From the NCBI GenBank assembly GCA_014529385.2, contig CM043964.1:133766420-133830419 (forward strand): a DNA stretch of 64,000 nt, in the 5' to 3' direction. The notes under the pieces are model-generated. The model ran no database searches and was not told the DNA's origin. It saw only the letters and a list, made by a program, of their open reading frames with translations. The DNA comes from Adiantum capillus-veneris (Eukaryota > Streptophyta > Polypodiopsida > Polypodiales > Pteridaceae). Below, one piece after another: positions 57,311 to 64,000 of this stretch (positions within the stretch are counted from its first letter, which is position 1; every line of letters begins with the position of its first letter). Both the position numbers and the translations under genes were made by a program.

Positions 57311-57869
57311 TGTAGCGCTGATAATGTGCCGTGCTCTCTACAGTGGGTGGTCCTCAGTGCAATGTGCGTGACAATATCACTCAAACAGACTGAATCTCCC
57401 TCAAACAGATGGACAGAAAGGAAACAATAGACGTCAACAGAGCTCTCAAAGACACAACAACAGACCAGAACATATGACTCGACTATCTCAAAGACTGATA
57501 CAGACTCTGGCGTGGCAGCACACTCAGCTCCAGCCCAGGACTCTCAGGTACAATGGGGGTGTCGAGGCTCAGATGTGCCAGGATGGTGCAGACTTGCTCG
57601 TGTAAAGACCCACTCTAGACGACTACTACGTACAAGATAATGCCACTGGCCTAGAACGACTACTCATATGTACCACCATAAAGAGCCACCAACGGCTCAT
57701 AAATGTCAGCCATGTGGTGACCTGGCCACGAGGTCCACTAGACCACCGTCGGTAGGTACCCTGCCACGTGTCACTCCCAGACCAGAGGGTCCGTCCAGTG
57801 TGAACCAGACCAAGTGTAACCAACTGTCCAACTGTCTGTCCTGTGAAGTGACACTGTAGCCTTGCTACA
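57311..57869 (-). repeat. Element D 3' LTR
   Basis: 559 bp. Differs from the other LTR by about eight substitutions and one single-base gap by eye. Confidence 0.92.
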
Positions 57870-58200
57870 GGTTGCCCGCCACAAGACCGCTCACCGTCTC
57901 GGTGAGAGGAATACTGAAAAAGCTGTGAAGGAAAACCACTAGGTACTGCATCAGTAGATCTTTCTTGAAGTAGGTGTTAGGCCCATGACCATACATACCT
58001 CAAAAGTGGAGTTAAAAACACTACACTGCTTGCAATCGCCTTAAGCCTCTAACTAGGCAGGAACCCACCATCCTGCCACGTCGCTCTGCCCAAGTGCAAC
58101 CGACTAGATCAAAGACCAACTGACCAAAGCCCAACTGTAAACTACTGTCGTGTGAAAGTGAAAGTGTCACTGCAGCAGGCTACACTTTTTTTTTTAAACT
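57870..58200. other. Element D, non-coding stretch before the 3' LTR
   Basis: Between the LTR and the minisatellite; partial echoes of LTR sequence (gtgaaagtgtcactgcagcaggctaca near 58155) suggest a decayed LTR-like duplicate. No clear purine tract. Confidence 0.4.
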
Positions 58201-58221
58201 TTTAAAAAAAATAAAAAAAAT

Positions 58222-58860
58222 AGGGCGAGGGCGAGGGCGAGGGTGAGGGCTAGGGCTAGGGGCGAGGTAATAGGGGTTGAGGGCGAGAGGGTGAGGGTCT
58301 AGGGGCGAGGGATAAGGGGGCGGGGCGAGGGACTAGGGGCTAGGGGCAAGGGTCTAGGGACTAGGGGCTAGGGGCTAGGGGCGAGGGGCTAGGGACTAGG
58401 GGACAAGGGGAGGCAAGGGCGAGGGGGTAGGTAGGTGGGAGGGGGAGGCCTAGGGCGAGGGGGAGGAGGTAGGTAGGTGGGAGGGGGAGGGACTAGGGCG
58501 AGTGGGTAGGTGAGGGGGCTAGGGCGAGGGGTAGGTAGGGGCTAGAGGCGAGGGGGTAGGTAGGTGGGAGGGGGAGGGAGGGCTAGGGCTAGGACGAGGG
58601 GGTAGGTAGGTGGGAGGGGAAGGGCTAGGGCTAGGGCGAGGGGGTAGGTAGGTGGGAGGGGGAGGGCGAGGGGAGGGCTAGGGCGAGGGGGTAGGGGTAG
58701 GTAGGGGGCTAGGGTGAGGGTGAGGGAGTAGGTAGGTGGGAGGGCGAGGGCGAGGAAAGTAGGGAGAGGGCTAGGGGTAGGTGAGGGCGAGGGCGAGGGG
58801 GTAGGGAGAGGGCGAGTAGGGGAGGTCAAGGGCGAGGGGGTGTGAGAGGGACTAGGGCTG
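58222..58860. repeat. G-rich minisatellite, GGGCGA/GGGGCTA units
   Basis: About 640 bp of aggg-cgaggg-ctagggg units with nested higher-order repeats (gggggtaggtaggtgggagg recurs many times). Plus strand G-rich throughout, with many runs of 3-5 G able to form G-quadruplexes. On the minus strand it extends the third frame as Pro/Ser/Thr/Leu repeats. Confidence 0.92.
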
Positions 58861-59363
58861 TAGATGAAGTCCATGTACCACTGGTTGAAAGAGGAGATGC
58901 TACAGAGCGCAGCCACCATGAGCAAGACAACTATCCTGAGAATGGAATTCATTAGGCAGGACGAGCTCTGTGAAGGAATCTTTGTTCTCGGAGGAGATTT
59001 CTGCCCGCTTCTATGATCCTCCATAGGCTCACCAAATTCAAAGACTTCCACCAACGGTGCATCCGGGGTAACTTCTATGGCAGTCAACCTTTGAGCTGGC
59101 TCAGGTGGCTCATTGGGTTTAGTTACTGTGGAAACCTTGGGAGAAGGTGTATCTCTATGCAAAGAGTGAATAGAGACTCCATAACAAGGCATAGATTTGG
59201 TAGCCTCCAACCACTGCAGCAGATCTTCGTCAGACCCATCAGGTGTAGTAGGCTGTTCTTGTGCAGGGTTGGTTTCCATTGACAAAGAAACTTGCTGCAC
59301 CACTGGATCCATACCTCCTAAGAGGATGGGTTGCATCGGGGAGCCAGAAGTTTGTATCCACAT
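58542..59363 (-). CDS. Element D third ORF: acidic domain, one hydrophobic segment, Pro-rich tail
   Basis: 273 residues from ATG at 59363. Residues 1-130 are acidic and Pro-rich (DGSDEDLLQWLEATK, EVFEFGEPMEDHR). About 140-160 is a hydrophobic stretch (SILRIVVLLMVAALCSISSF) that could be a membrane helix. From about 170 the minisatellite encodes PSPSPTPSP-like repeats. It occupies the position of pol but has no pol motif. I do not recognise it. The frame might be kept open only by the repeat. Confidence 0.4.
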   Translation of the reverse strand: MWIQTSGSPMQPILLGGMDPVVQQVSLSMETNPAQEQPTTPDGSDEDLLQWLEATKSMPCYGVSIHSLHRDTPSPKVSTVTKPNEPPEPAQRLTAIEVTPDAPLVEVFEFGEPMEDHRSGQKSPPRTKIPSQSSSCLMNSILRIVVLLMVAALCSISSFNQWYMDFIYSPSPSHTPSPLTSPTRPLPTPSPSPSPTPSPLPTFLALALPPTYSLTLTLAPYLPLPPRPSPPLALPLPPTYPLALALALPLPPTYPLVLALALPPPPTYLPPRL

Positions 59364-59391
59364 TGCGTCGTTTCCTCAATCATGAAGTGCT

Positions 59392-59958
59392 TTAGTGTGT
59401 AGCAGCCATGAGCAAAGGAAATCTGCCCTCAACCTGGGGAAGACGAACCACAACAAAATCCAAGTTAAAAGTAAAATCTTGTACCTGTAGAGGCACATTG
59501 TCCACTATGCCCACTGGGTAGACTGTCCTTTGGTCGGCCAATGTAACTGTGAATGGAGCAGGGCGAGTAGGCTGTAGACCTAGAGCTAACATAGTGAACT
59601 CGGGCATCAGGTTGATGCCAGATCCACCATCCACTATCACTCCTGAGAATTTTCGACCCAAAACGGCCACTGTCAGGCGAGGGCTTCTATAATCAGTGAG
59701 TGGAGCAGCGGGCTTCGATATCATATAGGACTCTGATGGTCGCACTGGGAGGTGCCCGCCACTAGGACCTGCTCCAGGATAAAGTGACTGAATAACAGCA
59801 AGGGTGTCACTTCTAAAACTTGCATCTAGCCGCAACATATCATAGAGGGACTGTTTTTGGAAGGTGTTCTTCAAGACTGTCTCTGCTGTAAGCTTTTCCT
59901 GTTCTACCTGTTGTTCCTCTGGTACCTTGATCTTCTGTAGATCGGAAACGGCTTCCAA
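59392..59958 (-). CDS. Element D retropepsin-like protease domain
   Basis: RLTVAVLGRKFSGVIVDGGS then GINLMPEFTMLALGL gives the active-site Asp in the DGGS form common in plant Ty3 proteases, followed by FTVTLADQRTVYPVGIVDNV and the flap region. The last motif (FVVVRLPQVEGRFPLLMAAT) resembles the end of the fold, although the usual LLGRPWL is degenerate. The domain is joined to gag by a frameshift near 59940. Alone it could process gag if expressed. Confidence 0.65.
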   Translation of the reverse strand: MEAVSDLQKIKVPEEQQVEQEKLTAETVLKNTFQKQSLYDMLRLDASFRSDTLAVIQSLYPGAGPSGGHLPVRPSESYMISKPAAPLTDYRSPRLTVAVLGRKFSGVIVDGGSGINLMPEFTMLALGLQPTRPAPFTVTLADQRTVYPVGIVDNVPLQVQDFTFNLDFVVVRLPQVEGRFPLLMAATH

Positions 59959-60930
59959 GAAGGCTCATCAATATCTAAGAGCAAGGATTTGGATTCCTTC
60001 ATGGCACTGGGGGATGGCTTGTTTACAGCTGCAGGCAGGGTTTCCACGGGTGTGAGAATGTGTGGGGGAGTTGAACTTGATGGAATGCTAAGACCGAGAG
60101 CGGCTCTCTGGGCCCGGGTGAGGACACCCGATGGCTCCTCTGCCAACTTCGGCGGCTTATTTTTAGGGGTAACCACGTGGGTAGAAGGGGGCGGCTGAGA
60201 AACATTGCTAATTGCTATCAAATTGAGCTTGGGAAAGGCAAACTCAGTCTGGCTTTGACTTGGGTTCGAAGCCGTAGATGCACGAATTTTAGGGCAATCC
60301 TTACTGTCGTGATCCTTCATATCAGGGCAATGACGGCAGGGAGGAGACCCTTCGGGCAGAGGGCATTTGCTTTGGTAATGACCATATTCCCCGCATCTGT
60401 AGCACAAAATGGGCCGATTCACTGGACAAGTCGAAGGACGAGGTGGTCCTTGCTCCATGGAGTTGGAGGTGGAGGCATAGAAGCTGTGAGGTGGTGAGGG
60501 AGCATGGTTATGATAAAAGCTCTGAGAGGGAAAAGTGCTCTGCATACCTTGCATAGGAGGGGTTGTCAGCAAAGGTGACATATGGTGTGGATGGCCACAG
60601 GGAGAAACCATGTTGGATGCAGGTGCTGGCCCTTGCTGAAGAGAAGGACCAAGACTTTGCTGTATTTGTCGCAATCCCTTGAGGTAGTAACAATCCTTGT
60701 CCTCATGTCCAGATTTTTCACAGAAGTGGCAGTAAACCCGGAGGGGGCATTCCTGTGGAGGGTGCCCTAGAGAGCGGCATGAGCTACACCAAACCGTAGC
60801 CTTAGTCTCTTGCTGACACTTGAGCTCTTCTAGCTCGCGCTTAATCTGTTCTAATGCCTCGTGATGTGGAGGCTTCTCTTGTCTAAGAGAGAAGGACCTC
60901 TCCTCTTGAAGAGCTCGCTGTAACTTTAGG
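59904..60930 (-). pseudogene. Element D gag nucleocapsid region with four CCHC knuckles
   Basis: The frame entered near 60925 contains CSSCRSLGHPPQEC, CHFCEKSGHEDKDC, CYRCGEYGHYQSKC and CRHCPDMKDHDSKDC. The first three fit C-x2-C-x4-H-x4-C and the fourth has one more residue before His. An open frame then follows with a Pro-rich segment to 59904. Frameshifts near 60920 and 59940 separate it from capsid and protease. Confidence 0.75.
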
Positions 60931-61782
60931 GCTCCAGTTCCCTGCGTAAAGAAGATAAAGGATCAGAAGGACTATCCAAAAACACAGGGGGGGTCTCTAT
61001 GTGAGGGGGGCTGGTGAACAGCTTCCTAGCCCCCTCTATCCTCGTAGCATCGGTGATGAATTCCTCCAGAGTGGCATCGGGTTGGAGGCTCTCCCGGAGT
61101 TTTTGTTGAGAGGTTTTGGGAAGCGCCTTCTCCACCCACTTCTTAACCATGAATTCACCGGGTTGCTGGGGAAGCTTGGCAACCAGAGACTTGGTTTTGG
61201 TCATAAGCTCTGCAAAAGTCTCCTCTGGTTGGAGCACCATGTTGGCCAACTCATCCAACACTTTCTCTTGGTAGTCGCCCGGCCTGAAAGCTGCACAGAA
61301 TTGTTGTCTTAAGTTTGCCCAAGTTGCAAAATGTTCTCTGCAAACTGGCTGTACCATTTGTCTGCTAAGCCGTCCAAGGTGGATGGAAAAAGTACCAGAT
61401 AAGCATCTTCCCTGTTAAGACCACGTCCTCTACAGAGAGATACGAACCTCCGTGTATGGTCGTCCGCATCTTCCGAGGAGAGTCCTTTGAAGGTGGGGAA
61501 CTTGATGTTTACCTTGGCCAACACACTAGCCAACGCCTCCATGGCCCCTTGTTTAGCATGTTGCTCAATAGCCTGCTGTAGCAGAATAGGAGAGAGCTTT
61601 GCTGGAGAAGGTGATCTGGAAGATGTGGAACCGGATGAAGGAATGGGGGATGTCGTATGTGGAGGTATGGTTGATGAGGTTAATGGACTTCTACTAGATA
61701 CCACAGGGCGTCTTCTGTTATAGTGCTTCAGAGGGCTCAGTAGTGCGCTTTGATGCTCAACTGACCGCCTTGTATGTGTCAT
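60926..61782 (-). pseudogene. Element D gag capsid region
   Basis: Starts MTHTRRSVEHQSALLSPLKH at 61782 with a Ser/Pro-rich N-terminus. KFPTFKGLSSEDADDHTRRF, LFPSTLDGLADKWYSQF, then after one frameshift near 61340 HFATWANLRQQFCAAFRPGD is the classical retrotransposon gag motif. Continues EKVLDELANMVLQPEETFAE. Confidence 0.8.
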
Positions 61783-61829
61783 GCAGTGAACAACACAGGT
61801 CTAAAATAGAACAAGTGAGGATAGTGACT

Positions 61830-62110
61830 AGACCACCTGGTCCACGACTAGTGACTAGACCACCTAGCTGGTAGGACGAGGAGGGCTGGACCAGGGCGAG
61901 GACTAGACCAGGGCCAAGGACCAAGGACTAGACCAGGACCAAGGACCAGGAGGAGGAGGGCTGGACCACGGCGAGGACTAGACCAGGACCAAGGACCAGG
62001 GACGAGGACTAGGACCAAGGACCAAGGACCAAGGACCAAGGACTAGGGACCAGGGATGAGGACTAGGACTTGGACTAGGCTGGACCAGGGCGAGAGACTA
62101 GACCAGCTAG
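61830..62110. repeat. GGACCAAGGACTAGACCA-type minisatellite
   Basis: In the element's 5' leader: repeated ggaccaaggac, gactagaccag and ctggaccagggcgagg units. Confidence 0.9.
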
Positions 62111-62236
62111 GTTAAGCTGTCAATGGGTGAAACTAGACCAGACCAACAGGCTGCACAGGCGAACTGAAGAAACCAGCTACTCAACAGAGTGAGACTTCAG
62201 TTGAGGTCCCACCGTGATCGCCAAAATGAGAGCACC

Positions 62237-62794
62237 TGTAGCGCTGATAACGTGTCGTGCTCTCTACAGTGGGTGGTCCTCAGTGCAATGTGCGTGACAA
62301 TCTCACTCAAACAGACTGAATCTCCCTCAAATAGATGGACAGAAAGGAAACAATAGACGTCAACAGAGCTCTCAAAGACACAACAGCAGACCAGAACATA
62401 TGACTCGACTATCTCAAAGACTGATACAGACTCTGGCGTGGCAGCACACTCAGCTCCAGCCCAGGACTCTCAGGTACAATGGGGGTGTCGAGGCTCAGAT
62501 GTGCCGGGATGGTGCAGACTTGCTCGTGTAAAGACCCACTCTAGACGACTACTACGTATAAGATAATGCCACTGGCCTAGAACGACTACTCATATTACCA
62601 CCATAAAGAGCCAACAACGGCTCATAAATGTCAGCCATGTGGTGACCTGGCCACGAGGTCCACTAGACCACCGTCGGTAGGTACCCTGCCACGTGTCACT
62701 CCCAGACCAGAGGGTCCGTCCAGTGTGAACCAGACCAAGTGTAACCAACTGTCCAACTGTCTGTCCTGTGAAGTGACACTGTAGCCTTGCTACA
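62237..62794 (-). repeat. Element D 5' LTR
   Basis: 558 bp; followed on minus by GGTGCTCTCATTTTGGCGATCACGG region, where TTTGGCGATCACGGTGG looks like the primer site common in some plant Ty3 elements. Confidence 0.9.
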
Positions 62795-62929
62795 GTTTGA
62801 GAGACGTCATCATCACAAGAATGATTCTAATTATGCATAGTACTTAAATTTTTGCACAATAAAAAGAGGAATAGTCTTATAAGACAAAAACATTCATCAT
62901 TTAAAAGAAACATTTACATTTTCATACTC

Positions 62930-64000
62930 TAATGTAGCATTGTAAGCATTGACAAGGTTCATATTATCCTTAAGCTGTGTTCCTTGCATCCATCTAGCAT
63001 CTTTAAAAGGATAATTTTTGAACTTAATAGGATATCATCGGATAATCTTACCATGTCTTAGTACCTTGTCTTCATGTCAAAGAATCAATTCGGGCTGAAT
63101 CACCTCTTCTTGATCTTTGATCTCGGGCGGGTCCTCAATGATTGGTTCTTGTCGTGGCTCTCCTTTGTAACGCTTAAGTAGGCTCACATGAAAAGCATTG
63201 TGAATGAGCCAATGGTTGGGCAACTTGACTTTACAAGCCATTTCATTGATTGGTTTTAGGATTTGAAAAGGTCCATAGTATCTTTTTGCTAGTTTAGCAT
63301 AATACTTTTGGTGGCATGTAGGATTTTTGCCCATAGTCTGCCTCAATCGAGCCTTGGGATATTTGAGTAGGACCCAATCATTTTCCTTGAAAGCTAAGGC
63401 CCTTCTGTGCTTGTTAGCAACAGCCTTTTGCCTTTGCTGCGAGATAAATACAGCCTCCTTAATCTTTTGGAAAGATTCTTGTAGGTCTCGCTATACTCAT
63501 CGGCATCGAAGATCTTCCCATGTACCTTAAGTAGCAAGGAACTTTTGGGTCTTCCTTCAATGATTTCAAAAGGTGCCTTCCTCGTAGTAGTATGGACAAT
63601 TTTATTGTACGCATACTCTACAAGAGGTAGGTACTTTTTCCATTGTGAACGTTGATCTATTTTGGTAACATAGGTCTTAAGTAGATCTAGAATCGTAAGG
63701 TTGAATATTTCACTTTGGCCATCTGTTTGTGGTTGATAGGCCACAAAGAAATTAATCCTAGTACCTAGATTCTCAAAGAGACCCTTCCAAAAATTAATGG
63801 TCATTCGAGGATCTCTATCCGACACTATTGATGTTGGCAAGCCATGGTGTTTAAAAATTTGGGATATGAAGAGGGTTTACATTTGGTGTGCCTTAATAGT
63901 CTTCTTGACAGGTATACAATGTGTTTGTTTACTAAACCTATCTACTATTGTCCATATTCCCATATTACCATGGATGGACTTGGGAAATCCAAAGATAAAA
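62930..64000 (-). pseudogene. E2 integrase and chromodomain
   Basis: From the window end downwards: IWTIVDRFSKQTHCIPV, SIVSDRDPRMTINFW, YQPQTDGQSEIFN (catalytic Glu kept), AYNKIVHTTTRKAPFEI, KRYYGPFQILKPINEMACKV, IHNAFHVSLLKRYKGE, and a chromodomain (EDKVLRHGKIIR, IKFKNYPFKDARWMQG). Frameshifts near 63390 and 63080. Confidence 0.83.

Larger units (their letters stand above)
57311..62794 (-). mobile_element. Element D: gag-protease-only LTR retrotransposon in E2
   Basis: LTRs 57311-57869 and 62237-62794 (TGTAGCGCTGATAA to CCTTGCTACA). Target duplication GTTTG at 57306-57310 and 62795-62799; E1 shows the empty site with a single GTTTG (tggtgtttgagagac). Coding on minus: gag, zinc knuckles, protease and a third frame. 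There is no RT, RNase H or integrase. Two minisatellites fill the 5' leader and the space before the 3' LTR. Confidence 0.9.
55490..64000 (-). mobile_element. Element E2: Ty3/gypsy chromovirus, runs off the window
   Basis: 3' LTR 55490-57076, purine tract, untranslated region to 57310, element D inserted at 57311-62794, then chromodomain (62930-63080) and integrase (63077-64000). Inserted in C3 integrase; left flank CTATG. Same family as E1. Confidence 0.82.

Noticed and set aside
58222-58860. Interstitial telomere
   Set aside because: Units are GGGCGA and GGGGCTA mixtures, not regular TTTAGGG or TTAGGG, and they lie inside an LTR element.
60255-60285. gggttcgaagccg, similar to a tRNA B box
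   Set aside because: It lies inside the gag of element D, and no A box or tRNA fold surrounds it.
36589-64000. Endogenous pararetrovirus
   Set aside because: Every RT found sits with an integrase and LTRs in Ty1/copia or Ty3/gypsy order; no movement-protein or coat-protein-like gene was seen.

Overview
The window is nuclear DNA of a land plant with a large, retrotransposon-rich genome. The evidence is a multi-exon gene for a full-size peroxisomal ABC transporter (ABCD1/COMATOSE type) with canonical GT-AG introns, chromodomain Ty3 elements and Ty1/copia elements with tRNA-primed (TGGTATCA-like) primer sites, plant-type LINEs and many (GA)n tracts. I could not fix the species; a fern or gymnosperm would fit, but that is inference.

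Layout: 1-4065 is LINE material on the minus strand, lying in intron 19 of the ABC transporter gene. The largest copy (117-4013) encodes an ORF1 protein and an endonuclease, lacks its reverse-transcriptase palm, and carries a 430 bp GC-rich terminal-inverted-repeat insert. The transporter gene runs 13463 to 4442 on the minus strand: 19 exons, all in frame, giving about 1071 residues (TMD1, NBD1, linker, TMD2). NBD2 is not in the window. Intron 15 holds an antisense solo LTR. 15287-28257 is a minus-strand Ty3 chromovirus (element A). Its 3' LTR is split by a second LINE and its gag by a complete non-autonomous LTR element (element B, 22931-27264). 28258-31660 holds LTR fragments, a hAT-like transposase remnant, an orphan first exon and a tRNA-like (SINE-like) sequence. 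31660-36588 is AT-rich with microsatellites.

36589-55489 holds three copia remnants (C1 and C2 on plus, C3 on minus), a pair of unexplained 450 bp direct repeats, two Ty3 elements nested in each other (E1 and E3), a cysteine-rich ORF and a satellite-like array. 55490-64000 is Ty3 element E2 (minus, running off the end). It is inserted in the integrase of C3 and itself interrupted by element D (57311-62794), a gag-protease-only LTR element with perfect 5 bp target duplications and two large G-rich or GGACC-rich minisatellites.

The only clearly intact cellular gene is the ABC transporter, expected to carry acyl-CoA substrates into peroxisomes for beta-oxidation. All else is transposon sequence at different stages of decay. 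Many of its in-frame stops can be explained by single C-to-T (or G-to-A) changes, as expected of methylated, silenced DNA. Nesting order could be read directly: C3 is older than E2, which is older than D; E1 is older than E3; A is older than B and LINE-2.
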